Source: Vulcanimicrobiota bacterium (lineage in GTDB: Bacteria; Vulcanimicrobiota; Vulcanimicrobiia; Vulcanimicrobiales; Vulcanimicrobiaceae). Taken from it: a stretch of DNA of 64,000 nt. Both the position numbers and the translations under genes were made by a program. The notes beneath the pieces are model-generated. The model had not been told where the DNA came from, searched no databases, and worked only from the letters and a program-made list of their open reading frames with translations. Positions 52,918-61,557 of the stretch are shown here, piece by piece. Each line of letters begins with the position of its first letter. The first letter of the stretch is position 1. Location: positions 62,001 through 126,000 of the forward strand of contig PMSI01000005.1 of assembly GCA_003168375.1 (NCBI GenBank), in the 5' to 3' direction.

Positions 52918-53000
52918 ACGGGGTTGCTCCCCGGCGGCCTGGGCCGACGGGGACAACCACGAGAGTGTAGGCCATCCGAGCGGCCCACGCAAGAGGCGAG

Positions 53001-53465
53001 TTACGAGGCGGCCACCTTGTCGCCGAGGAGCGCGCCGATCTTGTCGTGGAGGCGCTCGAAACCGCGGTCGCCGGCCTGCCGGTGAACCAGTTTGTGGTCG
53101 CGGTCGAAGACGTAGTACGCCGGGACGAACTGGTTCTCGAAACGGCCCACGAGGGTGTGATCGTTGTCGATCGCGCAGGGCCAGTGGATCGCCATCGGTC
53201 CGCGCGCGTCTTCGCTGACCTTCGCGACGTCGAGCTCCTCGGCGCTGCGCGGCTGATGGATGCCGATCACCGCGAGGCCGCGCGGGCCGTACTCGGCCTG
53301 CCAGCGCGCGACCTCTTCGGCGACGTTGTGGCAGATGTAGCACGTGATCGACCAGAAGTGGACGAGGAGCGGCTTGCCCGCCAGCTCCTCGGCCTTCGGC
53401 TCGCCGTTGATCCAGGTGGAAACGCCGCTCAGGTCGGGGAGCGGGCTTCCGGTTCGCAGCGGCAT
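53001..53465 (-). CDS. thioredoxin-like redoxin (TlpA/ResA-type)
   Basis: A 154-residue single-domain thioredoxin-fold protein with CYIC (Cys42/Cys45) as its active-site pair. It lacks a signal peptide, so it is probably cytoplasmic. It lies one base after the peroxiredoxin stop and in the same direction, so a joint role in peroxide reduction is likely. The active-site dipeptide YI differs from the GP of ordinary thioredoxin and the PP of TlpA. Confidence 0.85.
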   Translation of the reverse strand: MPLRTGSPLPDLSGVSTWINGEPKAEELAGKPLLVHFWSITCYICHNVAEEVARWQAEYGPRGLAVIGIHQPRSAEELDVAKVSEDARGPMAIHWPCAIDNDHTLVGRFENQFVPAYYVFDRDHKLVHRQAGDRGFERLHDKIGALLGDKVAAS

Positions 53466-53466
53466 C

Positions 53467-54021
53467 TTAGGGCTTGACCAGGAGCTCCGCGCCGGGCTTC
53501 CACTCAGCGGGGCATAGGCCGCCGGTCTGGAGCGCTTCGAGGATCCGGATCGTCTCGTCGACCGAACGGCCGACGTTGTCGTCGGTGACGACCGCGTACT
53601 TCAGCACGCCGTCGGGATCGATGATGAAGAGCCCGCGCTGGGCGGTGCCGGTCTGCTCGTTGAGAACGCCGTACGCGCGCGCGACTTCCTTGGTGTAGTC
53701 GGCGACCAGCGGGTACCGCGTACCGGCGATCCCGTTCTTCTCGCGCGGCGTGTTCAGCCAGGCGAAATGCGAGTGCACGCTGTCGGTCGATGCGCCCAGG
53801 ACGTCGGCGTCGAGATCCTTGAGCTCGTCGTAGCGGTCGGAGAGTGCCGTGATCTCGGTAGGGCAGACGAACGTGAAGTCGAGCGGATAGAAGAAAAAGA
53901 TCAGCCACTTGCCGCGGTAGTCCGACAAGCTGATCTTCTTGCCGAGTTCCTTGGGGGTCTTCGCGTCCTTCGTCGACTCGAGGGTGAACGACGGGGCGGG
54001 CTGACCGACCTTCGCTAACAC
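53467..54021 (-). CDS. 2-Cys peroxiredoxin (AhpC/TSA family)
   Basis: A 184-residue typical 2-Cys peroxiredoxin. Peroxidatic Cys53 is in DFTFVCPTE and the resolving Cys170 in GGLCPAEWKPG. It reduces H2O2 and organic peroxides, using a thioredoxin-like donor, perhaps the downstream CYIC protein. The divergent Fur-family gene suggests peroxide- or metal-responsive control from the shared upstream region. Confidence 0.95.
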   Translation of the reverse strand: MLAKVGQPAPSFTLESTKDAKTPKELGKKISLSDYRGKWLIFFFYPLDFTFVCPTEITALSDRYDELKDLDADVLGASTDSVHSHFAWLNTPREKNGIAGTRYPLVADYTKEVARAYGVLNEQTGTAQRGLFIIDPDGVLKYAVVTDDNVGRSVDETIRILEALQTGGLCPAEWKPGAELLVKP

Positions 54022-54053
54022 AGGGACAAACCTCCGATACTTGCTATGGGAGC

Positions 54054-54085
54054 CGGTTCTCGCGTATAACTGAGACTGAGAACCG
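54054..54085. promoter_or_regulatory. inverted repeat in the peroxiredoxin/Fur intergenic region
   Basis: CGGTTCTC (54054-54061) and GAGAACCG (54078-54085) are a perfect eight-base inverted repeat with a 16-base spacer. It lies between the divergent starts at 54021 and 54127, so it is a candidate operator for the Fur-like regulator. Confidence 0.5.
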
Positions 54086-54126
54086 ATTTCACTTCCGACT
54101 ACGGAGGCTACCCCATCGGAAACCCC

Positions 54127-54549
54127 GTGTCAACAGCTTCTGCCGCCGAGGCCGCGGCGAGCCCGTCGAAGGGACTCCCGCCGAACTACCGGACCGTCCT
54201 CGACGTCGTCGAGCAGGCCGGGCCGGGAAGCCATCTCACCGCCCAGGAGGTGTGGTCGCGGGCGCGCGCGCTGCAGCCCCGGATCGGCTTCGCCACGGTC
54301 CATCGGGCGCTGATCCGGCTGCACGAGGCGGGGGCTGTGATGAAGATCGACGTGGCGGGCGAAGCGTCGGCGGTCTACGAACCTGCCGCGAGCCCGCACG
54401 CGCACTTCCGCTGCTCGGTGTGCGGGTCGATCGCCGACCTCGACTTCGCCGTTCCCGCCGGAACGATTCGCGCGCTTGCGCAGCGGCACGGCGTCGCGAT
54501 CGAGCGCGAGACCGTCACCTTCACCGGCCGCTGCGCCAACTGCGCGTAA
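54127..54549 (+). CDS. Fur-family transcriptional regulator (PerR-like)
   Basis: A 140-residue metalloregulator with a winged helix in residues 20-80 (HLTAQEVWSRARALQPRIGF). Two CxxC pairs (Cys96/Cys99 and Cys136/Cys139) form the structural zinc site of the Fur/PerR/Zur family. HAHF at 91-94 supplies further metal ligands. Its position divergent from peroxiredoxin favours a PerR-type role, but Fur-type iron control remains possible. The start is a GTG. Confidence 0.88.
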   Translation: MSTASAAEAAASPSKGLPPNYRTVLDVVEQAGPGSHLTAQEVWSRARALQPRIGFATVHRALIRLHEAGAVMKIDVAGEASAVYEPAASPHAHFRCSVCGSIADLDFAVPAGTIRALAQRHGVAIERETVTFTGRCANCA

Positions 54550-54558
54550 CCCGCCGGG

Positions 54559-55164
54559 ATGCTCGCACCGCAGCCCTGCACGCTCGAGACGCCGCGCGTG
54601 CTGCTAGAGCCGATGACTCCCGATCACGAGCAGGGTCTGCGCGCGGCAGCGCGCGACGGTGAGCTGTGGACCCTGCGCGTCACCTCGGTCCCGGCGCCCT
54701 CCGAGACGGCCGCCTACATCGCCGCGGCGCTCCAGGGCTACACGGACGGCCACATGCTGCCCTTCGTCGTCCGCGACCTCCCCGGCGGCCGAATCATCGG
54801 CAGCACGCGCTATCACGACATCATGCCCGAGGTGGAACGTCTTGAGATCGGCTACACGTGGTACAGCAAGAGCCGCCAACGGACGCACGTCAATACGAGC
54901 TGCAAGCTGCTGCTCATGACACACGCCTTCGAGACGCTCGGTGCAAAGCTCGTGGGCTGGCGGACCGACAACGAGAACCTGGCGAGTCAGCGGGCGATCG
55001 AGCGGCTTGGCGCGCGCAAGGACGGCGTGCTGCGCAGCCAGGCACTCCGGCGCGACGGCACGGTGCGCGATACGGTAATGTACAGCCTGACGCCCGACGA
55101 GTGGCCCGCCGTCAAAGCGCGCTTGACGCGCATGCTCGACATTCACGGGACCGCAATCGTATGA
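54559..55164 (+). CDS. GNAT-family N-acetyltransferase (RimJ/RimL-like)
   Basis: A 201-residue acetyltransferase. The opening LETPRVLLEPMTPDHEQGL is typical of the RimJ/RimL group, EIGYTWYSKSRQRTHVNTSC covers the acetyl-CoA pyrophosphate region, and NLASQRAIERLGARKDGVLR the conserved tail. It acetylates an amine on a protein or small molecule. It starts nine bases after the Fur-like stop, which may put it under the same promoter. Confidence 0.9.
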   Translation: MLAPQPCTLETPRVLLEPMTPDHEQGLRAAARDGELWTLRVTSVPAPSETAAYIAAALQGYTDGHMLPFVVRDLPGGRIIGSTRYHDIMPEVERLEIGYTWYSKSRQRTHVNTSCKLLLMTHAFETLGAKLVGWRTDNENLASQRAIERLGARKDGVLRSQALRRDGTVRDTVMYSLTPDEWPAVKARLTRMLDIHGTAIV

Positions 55165-55607
55165 GCGCCGAGTTGCCGATCATTCTGAACATCCGCACGC
55201 CGGGGACCGACGCCGGTGCGGTCGACACCGAGGTGTACTGCGTCAACGTCACGCGGTACGCGTTCCGGGTCGCGGCGAGCAGTGCGTCGTTCAGCATCAT
55301 CGACGACGATGGGACAATCATGCATCACGGGGCTCCCGCGGTGGAACTGGAGCTCCGCCCGGGCGATGCCGCCCGGATCTCCGACGTGGTCGCTTGGGAA
55401 TGGGACGGCCGGGTCGGGCTGCTCGTCGCCTTCACGAATCTCGCCAGCGGCGTGGCGCGTCGCGCCGTCTACAGTCTCTCGCTCGATATCGACCAGCGCA
55501 CGTGGCGCCCGTCCGGCGTTCGCGAGAAGAGCGGCTATATCTCGCCGCCCACGTTGCTGACGTCCGATGAGGGACACCCCGACCAGCGAACCTTATCCGA
55601 GCCATGA
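55161..55607 (+). CDS. hypothetical protein after GNAT gene
   Basis: A 148-residue soluble protein, coupled to the GNAT gene by ATGA and to the msrB remnant by the same overlap. It has no signal peptide and alternates beta strands (VYCVNVTRYAFRVAASSASF; VGLLVAFTNLASGVARRAVY). I do not recognise a family. It probably headed an operon with the ancestral msrB. Confidence 0.65.
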   Translation: MSAELPIILNIRTPGTDAGAVDTEVYCVNVTRYAFRVAASSASFSIIDDDGTIMHHGAPAVELELRPGDAARISDVVAWEWDGRVGLLVAFTNLASGVARRAVYSLSLDIDQRTWRPSGVREKSGYISPPTLLTSDEGHPDQRTLSEP

Positions 55608-55665
55608 ACAAGATCGAGAAGACCGACGCCGAGTGGCGTGCCGATTTCTCGCCGGATGGTCGCTG
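55604..55665 (+). pseudogene. 5' remnant of an msrB gene
   Basis: ATGAACAAGATCGAGAAGAC and the next 15 bases are identical to the start of intact msrB at 58410 apart from the start codon, and the translation MNKIEKTDAEWRADFSPD parallels VNKIEKTDAEWRAELSPD. Homology ends within about 20 codons; the frame then runs into unrelated sequence antisense to the Dyp peroxidase end. The remnant still keeps the ATGA link to the upstream gene. Confidence 0.8.
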
Positions 55666-55693
55666 CGGGGCTGCGCGGCCGCGGGCCGGCGTG

Positions 55694-57055
55694 TCAGCCG
55701 AGGGTCGCCAGCCAGCGAAGCGCGCTGACCCCGGGGACGAAAAAGTACGCGCCGCCGACCAGGCGCACGAAGCTCGGCACGCCGGTGATCCGCCGTCTCA
55801 CCGGCGTCTGCTGGAGGGTCATGACGGCCGCATCCGATTGCGCGCCGACGAGCGGGTCGACCTCGACGCCGAGCTCGCCGAAGACCGGGTTGTTGATCCA
55901 CGTCTGCTGGACGAACTCGAATTGCCGCGCGATGTTCGCGCACAAGCACATGAAGTGCAGCCCGCGCTCCTGGCCGTCGGGAACCAGCGGGTCGGCGATG
56001 CGCGGACCGTAGGAACGCCCGCGCCGCATGATGCGGTGGCGCGCCGTGCGCTTGAGCGACTCCGCCGGCTTGTCGGTCAGCAACGCATCGCGCGGATTGG
56101 CGCGGCGAGCGTGCGCGCCCAGCGGGCAGCCGAAGCCGTGCGCGTCGTTCTCGGCATAGCCGAACGCATCGGTCGCGCCGAGGTTCGGATCGTCGGCGTC
56201 CGGCGCGAGCGCCAGCGGCGCACCGCTTTTCCAGCGGCCGACGAACTTCGCGCCGAGCCGCTCGCGCGCCACGGGATCTTCGCGCCCGTCGGGCGTGCGC
56301 GACTGCCGGTCGAGGAATTGCCAGAAGCCGGCGACGTCCTGCGTCGTATGGCGGAACACGAGATAGCTGCCGTTCTTGCCGAGGTCCCGTTTCGGCCCGA
56401 GCGCCGGCGCTTCGGCCGCGTAACCGTATTCGTTCTCGTAGCCGAACAGGAACTCACCCGGGTTGACGACGTTCGCGGCGTGCGCGCGCTTGGCGTGGCC
56501 GGTCCCGTCGATCGCGGGCTGGCCGACGCCGTCGGCAAACCCGAAGTGCTCGTTGCGGTCGGGATAGAGCCCCGCATCGAGGAGCGCGCATTCCGCCAGT
56601 GCGCCCGAGGCGGCGATCTCCGCGCGTATCCGCGCGACCAGCGCGTCGCGGTTCCGGTCGGAATCGGCGTACAGCATCAGCAGCACGTCGACAGGATTGT
56701 GCGGGCCGCCCCAGCGCCATTGTTCCGGCCCCGTGTCGCCGGTCGCGTCGCCGAGGATGCGCGAGCGCAGCGGCGAGTTCATCCCGTCGGTGAACGGGAT
56801 CGCGAAGGAGTCGAGGGCCGTCCGGTCCAGGCCCAGGTTCGCGAGCCCAGTCGCGGTGAGCGCGAGGTTGACCGACGAGGCGTCTTCCTTGCCTTCGGCG
56901 GTAGTGATCGCATCGGCGATCGCGCCCAGCCAACGGCGCGCGCCGCCGGCGTGCGCCGGGTCGATGGTCAGCAGCATGAACGCCGACCACGGCAAATGCA
57001 CGTACCCGCTCAAGATGATCCCTTGGATGTCCGCACGCTCGAGGAGGTCAGCCAT
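55694..57055 (-). CDS. Dyp-type peroxidase
   Basis: A 453-residue haem peroxidase. GFADGVGQP at 172-180 contains the catalytic Asp175 of the GXXDG motif. The distal Arg and proximal His are in the late ARRANPRDAL and RHRIMRRGRSYG blocks. It has no signal peptide. It oxidises dyes, lignin-like compounds or haem. The partner gene 12 bases upstream (57068-58330) appears to be in the same operon, and both sit between two msrB-type sequences. Confidence 0.92.
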   Translation of the reverse strand: MADLLERADIQGIILSGYVHLPWSAFMLLTIDPAHAGGARRWLGAIADAITTAEGKEDASSVNLALTATGLANLGLDRTALDSFAIPFTDGMNSPLRSRILGDATGDTGPEQWRWGGPHNPVDVLLMLYADSDRNRDALVARIRAEIAASGALAECALLDAGLYPDRNEHFGFADGVGQPAIDGTGHAKRAHAANVVNPGEFLFGYENEYGYAAEAPALGPKRDLGKNGSYLVFRHTTQDVAGFWQFLDRQSRTPDGREDPVARERLGAKFVGRWKSGAPLALAPDADDPNLGATDAFGYAENDAHGFGCPLGAHARRANPRDALLTDKPAESLKRTARHRIMRRGRSYGPRIADPLVPDGQERGLHFMCLCANIARQFEFVQQTWINNPVFGELGVEVDPLVGAQSDAAVMTLQQTPVRRRITGVPSFVRLVGGAYFFVPGVSALRWLATLG

Positions 57056-57067
57056 GATGCGCTCGGA

Positions 57068-58330
57068 TCACAATCGCTGTAGCCAAGCTGAGAGAGCACC
57101 GCCGGCCGGCGGTTTCGCGAGGCCGTCGCGGATCGCGCTGTTGTTTTCTATCGCCGGGACGGTCAGCATCGGATACGCACTGTAGCCGACGTTGGTGAAG
57201 GCTTGGGTCTTGCGCGCGATCGCTTTGAACTTGCGCTCGTCGCGCGCACCGCCGAGCACCAGAAACGCGGTGCGCGGAAAGTTGAGCGTGTTGCTCCAGA
57301 TCGCGGTCAGGCCGATCGCCGCCTTGTCGATGAAGTCGTCGAGATAGTTCTCCCAGCTGCCGTCGTAGTTCGTCATGAAGAGGAGCCGGCGGCCGTCGTC
57401 GATGATGACCCAGTGCGCGAAGTGCAGGCTGTTGAGCCCGATCAGCTTGCCGGAGACCGAGACGCGCGCGACGAGCTTGGTCAGAAACAGCACGAACCGC
57501 AGGGTGCAGAGACGGAACCTGCCCGGCTTGAGATAGCACAGGCTCGCCATGTGGTTCTGCACGATCTGGTCCTCGTTCGCCGCCAGCGCGGCGATCTGTT
57601 TGGGATCGGGCGGCGAGATCTCGATCCGCCCGGTCACTTCGTGCACCCGCAAAACGATCGCAAACACGAGCAGCAACGGACCGACGAGCGGCCAGAGCAC
57701 GAACGCGAGCACCGCCGGCGCAATGAGGGCGAACCAGCGTGTCGCGAGCTCGATCCGGCCGATGCGACGCTCGGCCGCGAACGCCCAACCGCACCGGTCG
57801 CGCGCGAACGCGCGCAGCCGGGCGAAGATCTCGCCGGCGGAGGTCGGCGCGCCGGCGCTCACCAGCGTGTCGAGATGCGTCTCGAGCTCGGTGCGCAGCG
57901 CGCTCTCGTCCTTGATGCGCCGCACGCTGCGTCCGACGTTGCCGATGTAGCCCGCGTCCGGCAGCACCATATTGGCCAACAGCAAGGCACGCAGCCGCGC
58001 TCGGTCGGCCGGTCCGTCGCCGTCGTAGTCGCGGCACGTGCCGTAGATGCGGTGGAGCGCCGGCAGGGCGGCGTCGAGCAGCGACTCGAGGTATCCCTGC
58101 GGCGTGCCGTCGACATTGTTCTCGAACACGAGATACGGACCGAACTCGTCGTCGTAGAAAATCACGAAACTGGCGAAATGCAGCATCGGCAGCGACGCGA
58201 ACGGCAGATCAGGATCCCGAGGGACGTTCTTGCGAACCTGCGCGAGGTACGCTTCGAGCTCGCTCAAGCGCGCCGGATCGACCTTGGTGATGAAGGTGAA
58301 GATGCTCTGCGTCATCCGTGCGACCCCCAT
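57068..58330 (-). CDS. hypothetical partner of Dyp peroxidase with internal duplication
   Basis: A 420-residue protein of unknown function. Two similar blocks are visible: LHFASFVIFYDDEFGPYLVF with NNVDGTPQGYLESLLD (near residues 45-80) and LHFAHWVIIDDGRRLLFMTN with YDGSWENYLDDFID (near 290-325). One or two hydrophobic segments lie between them (LVGPLLLVFAIVL). The repeated alpha/beta block recalls the dimeric alpha/beta barrel that Dyp peroxidases also use. The start at 58330 is preferred because longer forms overlap the divergent msrB. Confidence 0.7.
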   Translation of the reverse strand: MGVARMTQSIFTFITKVDPARLSELEAYLAQVRKNVPRDPDLPFASLPMLHFASFVIFYDDEFGPYLVFENNVDGTPQGYLESLLDAALPALHRIYGTCRDYDGDGPADRARLRALLLANMVLPDAGYIGNVGRSVRRIKDESALRTELETHLDTLVSAGAPTSAGEIFARLRAFARDRCGWAFAAERRIGRIELATRWFALIAPAVLAFVLWPLVGPLLLVFAIVLRVHEVTGRIEISPPDPKQIAALAANEDQIVQNHMASLCYLKPGRFRLCTLRFVLFLTKLVARVSVSGKLIGLNSLHFAHWVIIDDGRRLLFMTNYDGSWENYLDDFIDKAAIGLTAIWSNTLNFPRTAFLVLGGARDERKFKAIARKTQAFTNVGYSAYPMLTVPAIENNSAIRDGLAKPPAGGALSAWLQRL

Positions 58331-58409
58331 AGACGCTCCGCCTCGCGCGCACCTGCCGGTCGGTGGAGGCGCTTGCCTCCGTCGGCGCCCGGCATGGGTT
58401 CTAAGGATC

Positions 58410-58811
58410 GTGAACAAGATCGAGAAGACCGACGCCGAGTGGCGCGCGGAGCTGTCCCCGGACCGCTACGCCGTGCTGCGCCGGAGCGCGACGGAACCCG
58501 CCTTCAGCGGCGAACTCTACCACAACCATGCCGACGGGACGTATACCTGCGCCGCGTGCGGCAACGCGCTGTTCTCCTCGGCGACGAAGTTCGAGAGCGG
58601 GAGCGGCTGGCCGAGCTTCTGGGCTCCCGGGGACCGGGCCAACGTCGAGCTGGTCGAGGACCGCTCGCACGGGATGGCGCGGACCGAAGCGCGCTGCGCG
58701 CACTGCGGCTCGCACCTCGGCCACGTCTTCGACGATGGCCCGGCGCCGACCGGACAGCGCTACTGCATGAACTCGCTGGCACTCGAGTTCACCCCGCAGA
58801 ACGACGCCTGA
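58410..58811 (+). CDS. msrB: peptide-methionine (R)-S-oxide reductase
   Basis: A 133-residue MsrB that repairs methionine-R-sulfoxide in proteins. Structural zinc ligands are Cys47/Cys50 and Cys96/Cys99, GWPSF is at 66-70, and the catalytic Cys119 is in RYCMNS. The start is a GTG with AAGGA very close upstream. A truncated second copy of its first 20 codons lies at 55604, on the other side of the Dyp module. Confidence 0.95.
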   Translation: MNKIEKTDAEWRAELSPDRYAVLRRSATEPAFSGELYHNHADGTYTCAACGNALFSSATKFESGSGWPSFWAPGDRANVELVEDRSHGMARTEARCAHCGSHLGHVFDDGPAPTGQRYCMNSLALEFTPQNDA

Positions 58812-58853
58812 ACCTCGGACCGCCTTTCCTCGACGCAGCGGTATGGAAGGGCG

Positions 58854-59405
58854 ATGAACGATCCCGACGATCGGACCCTGCTGGAGCGGATCGCCGCACG
58901 CGACCGGGTCGCGTTCGAGACGTTCTTCCGCGCGCACGGGCCGGCGGTCCACCGGTTCGTCCGGGATCTCGTGCGCGACGACGGTCTGGCTGAGGAGTTG
59001 ACGAGCGACGTGATGGTCGAGGTTTGGCGGAGCGCCGGAAAATACGGCGGCCGGTCGCGCGCACGAACGTGGGTGTTCGGCATCGCGCATCACAAGGCGA
59101 TCGACGCGCTGCGCAAGCGGCGGGCGACGCTCGTTCCGCTCGACGACCTGCTCGGCGCGGCGAGCGACGCGATCGGCCCCGAAGAAGCCGCCCTTCGCGC
59201 CGACGACCGGCAGCGGCTCGACGAGGCGCTGGCCGCGCTGAGCGCCGACCATCGCGCGGTCCTCGAGCTCACCTATGTCGAAGGGTTCTCCCAGAAGGAC
59301 ATCGCCGAGATCGTCAACTGCCCGGTCGCCACCGTGAAGACGCGCGCGTTCTACGCGAAGCAGCGGCTGCGCGACGCGCTCGCCACAGCGGAGCATCGCG
59401 GATGA
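58854..59405 (+). CDS. ECF-type RNA polymerase sigma factor
   Basis: A 183-residue sigma-70-family factor. Region 2 (about 22-92; AELTSDVMVEVWRSAGKY, RARTWVFGIAHHKAIDALRK) and region 4 (about 130-178; VLELTYVEGFSQKDIAEIVN) are intact with no region 3, as in ECF factors. It is coupled to its likely anti-sigma gene by ATGA. The regulon cannot be read from this window. Confidence 0.93.
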   Translation: MNDPDDRTLLERIAARDRVAFETFFRAHGPAVHRFVRDLVRDDGLAEELTSDVMVEVWRSAGKYGGRSRARTWVFGIAHHKAIDALRKRRATLVPLDDLLGAASDAIGPEEAALRADDRQRLDEALAALSADHRAVLELTYVEGFSQKDIAEIVNCPVATVKTRAFYAKQRLRDALATAEHRG

Positions 59406-60619
59406 CCAAGCACGATATCGCAGAACTGCTCCCGTTCTACGCCAACGGCACGCTCGACGCCGCCGAACGCGTCCGCGTCGAAACCGAGCTCGCGACCTGT
59501 GCGGAATGTTCGGCGGAACTGCGCGAGCTCGAAGGGCTCGGCGCATCGCTGAAGGCGCACGCCGCGACGGCCGGCCCGCTGCCGGCCCGCATTCTCGACG
59601 ACGCCCTCGCCCGCATCTCCGCGGCGGTGCCCCCAGTCGCGGTGACCAAACTGCGCACCGAATGGTGGGGCGGCCCGGCGCGGTACGCCACCGCGGCGGC
59701 GCTCGTCGTCGGCTTCGGCGCAGCCGCGGTCGCCGCGTACCACGCGCACGAAGCGGATCTCACCCGCACCACGAACGGCAGCGCCGCGTCGGATCAGGTC
59801 GCGAGTACGACCGTGTTCCGCGCGGGGCAAATGCACCAGATCCACATCGACAAGAGCGCAAACAACCCGGTCGGCGCCGCGGTGCCCCCGGGATCGCACG
59901 ACGCGCCCAAATCCGAGACGACCGCCGCGAAGCAGCACCGGCTCGCGAAGAAAGCGCACATCGACCTGCTCGTCCGCGACGTCGAAGCTTCGCTGAAAGC
60001 AGTGCAGTCCATCGTGCGCGGCGCGGGCGGCGAGATCGTCTCGCTGGCGGACTCGAACCCGCGCACCGCCGACGCCGTTCACGATGCGAAGCTGGACGTG
60101 GAAGTCCCAGCCGACCGGCTCGAAAGCACGCTCGACCGGATCGGCACCGCGGGCACCGTGCAGAACCGGGCGATTGAAGCTGAAGACGTCGATGCCACGA
60201 TCGTCGACGAAGAAGCGCGGCTGCGCAACCTGCGCCGCGAAGAGATCGACCTGCGCACGCTGATGGACAAGGGCGGAAAGGTCACCGACATCCTCACGGT
60301 CCAGGAGAACCTGAGCGAGGTCCGCGGTCAGATCGAACAGCTCGAAGCGCAGCACAAGAACGACGTCCACCGCGTCGCGACGAGCACGATCAGCATCCAA
60401 ATGGCGGAAGACCGCCCGAACCTGACGCCCGCCAAGCCGGGCCCGACCGCGCGCATCGACGGCGCCTGGCACAGCGGCCTCAACGCGCTGACCGATACGG
60501 TCATCAGCCTGCTCACCACGATCGCCTGGTGCGTCGCCTACGCCCCCATCCCGCTCGCGCTCGCGGGGATCACCTACGCGGCAATCCGCCTGCTGAGACG
60601 CCGCACGGCGTCGGCGTGA
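59402..60619 (+). CDS. putative anti-sigma factor fused to DUF4349
   Basis: A 405-residue membrane protein. Residues 5-40 resemble a zinc-binding anti-sigma (ZAS) domain, with Cys33/Cys36 in CAEC, but the expected His at position 29 is Glu, so zinc binding by HxxxCxxC is lost. A membrane segment follows (about 98-113), then a DUF4349 periplasmic domain with coiled coil (about 170-360) and a second membrane helix near 375-395. It probably restrains the sigma factor encoded just upstream in response to envelope signals. Confidence 0.82.
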   Translation: MTKHDIAELLPFYANGTLDAAERVRVETELATCAECSAELRELEGLGASLKAHAATAGPLPARILDDALARISAAVPPVAVTKLRTEWWGGPARYATAAALVVGFGAAAVAAYHAHEADLTRTTNGSAASDQVASTTVFRAGQMHQIHIDKSANNPVGAAVPPGSHDAPKSETTAAKQHRLAKKAHIDLLVRDVEASLKAVQSIVRGAGGEIVSLADSNPRTADAVHDAKLDVEVPADRLESTLDRIGTAGTVQNRAIEAEDVDATIVDEEARLRNLRREEIDLRTLMDKGGKVTDILTVQENLSEVRGQIEQLEAQHKNDVHRVATSTISIQMAEDRPNLTPAKPGPTARIDGAWHSGLNALTDTVISLLTTIAWCVAYAPIPLALAGITYAAIRLLRRRTASA

Positions 60620-60635
60620 CGTTCAGCCCCGGCGG

Positions 60636-61556
60636 CTAGGTGTTCGGGTCGAGCGCGTCGCGCAGTCCGTCGCCGAGGTAGTTGATCGCCAGCACGGTGA
60701 TCAGGATGCAGAGGCCGGGGAAGATCGCCGCCCACGGTGCGACCGTGATGTTCGACTGCGCGTTGGCGAGCATGTTGCCCCATGACGCCGTCGGCGGCTG
60801 GATCCCGAAGCCGAGGAACGAGAGCGTCGACTCCAGGATGATGACGTTCGCAACCTCGAGCGTCGCCTGCACGATGATCGGCGCGATCGCGTTCGGCAGC
60901 AGATGCCGGAAGATGATGCGCCCGTCGCGATTGCCGAGCGCCTTCGCCGCCTCGGCGAACTCGCGTTCGCGCAGCGAGAGGAACGAGGCGCGCACGAGCC
61001 GGGCCACCGCCGGCCACGAGAGGCCGCCGATGATCAGGACGATGACGCCGAAGTTGAGCGCCGCCTTGTTCGAGGTGCCGGCGACGATCGCCGTGATCAC
61101 GAGCAGCAGCGGCAGCAGCGGGATCGAGAGCACGACGTCGGTCGCGCGCATGATCACGAAGTCGATCCAGCCGCCGTAGTAGCCGGAGATCGCGCCCAGG
61201 AACGTACCGATCGAGATCTCCATGATCACCGCGAACAGCGCGACGGTCAGTGAGATGCGCGCGCCGAAGATGAGGCGCGCGAGCAGGTCGCGTCCGTTCT
61301 CGTCGGTGCCGAGCAGGTGCCCGGCGATGCCGGGAGCGAGCGGATACCCCTGCCAGTTGACTTGGTCGATGAAGTTCGGGTCGGCCGGCGTGATCAGGTT
61401 GGCGGTGATTGCCACCAGCCCCATCAGCACGATGATCACACCGCCGACGAGCGCGACCTTGTGGCGCCGGAAGCGCCGCCAGACGGTATTGCGCGACGGA
61501 GCGACGTCGTCGGCGGTCGTGGCCGTGGCCGGGGTGAGCGGAACCGATGCTGCCAC
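60636..61556 (-). CDS. dipeptide/oligopeptide ABC permease (OppC/DppC-type)
   Basis: A 306-residue permease with about six membrane segments. GTDENGRDLLARLIFGARIS is the OppC/DppC signature, and EAAKALGNRDGRIIFRHLLPN is the EAA loop that contacts the ATPases. It pairs with the OppB-type protein encoded two bases upstream. No binding protein or ATPase is in view. Substrates may be peptides, or nickel/opines. Confidence 0.93.
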   Translation of the reverse strand: MAASVPLTPATATTADDVAPSRNTVWRRFRRHKVALVGGVIIVLMGLVAITANLITPADPNFIDQVNWQGYPLAPGIAGHLLGTDENGRDLLARLIFGARISLTVALFAVIMEISIGTFLGAISGYYGGWIDFVIMRATDVVLSIPLLPLLLVITAIVAGTSNKAALNFGVIVLIIGGLSWPAVARLVRASFLSLREREFAEAAKALGNRDGRIIFRHLLPNAIAPIIVQATLEVANVIILESTLSFLGFGIQPPTASWGNMLANAQSNITVAPWAAIFPGLCILITVLAINYLGDGLRDALDPNT

Positions 61557-61557
61557 G

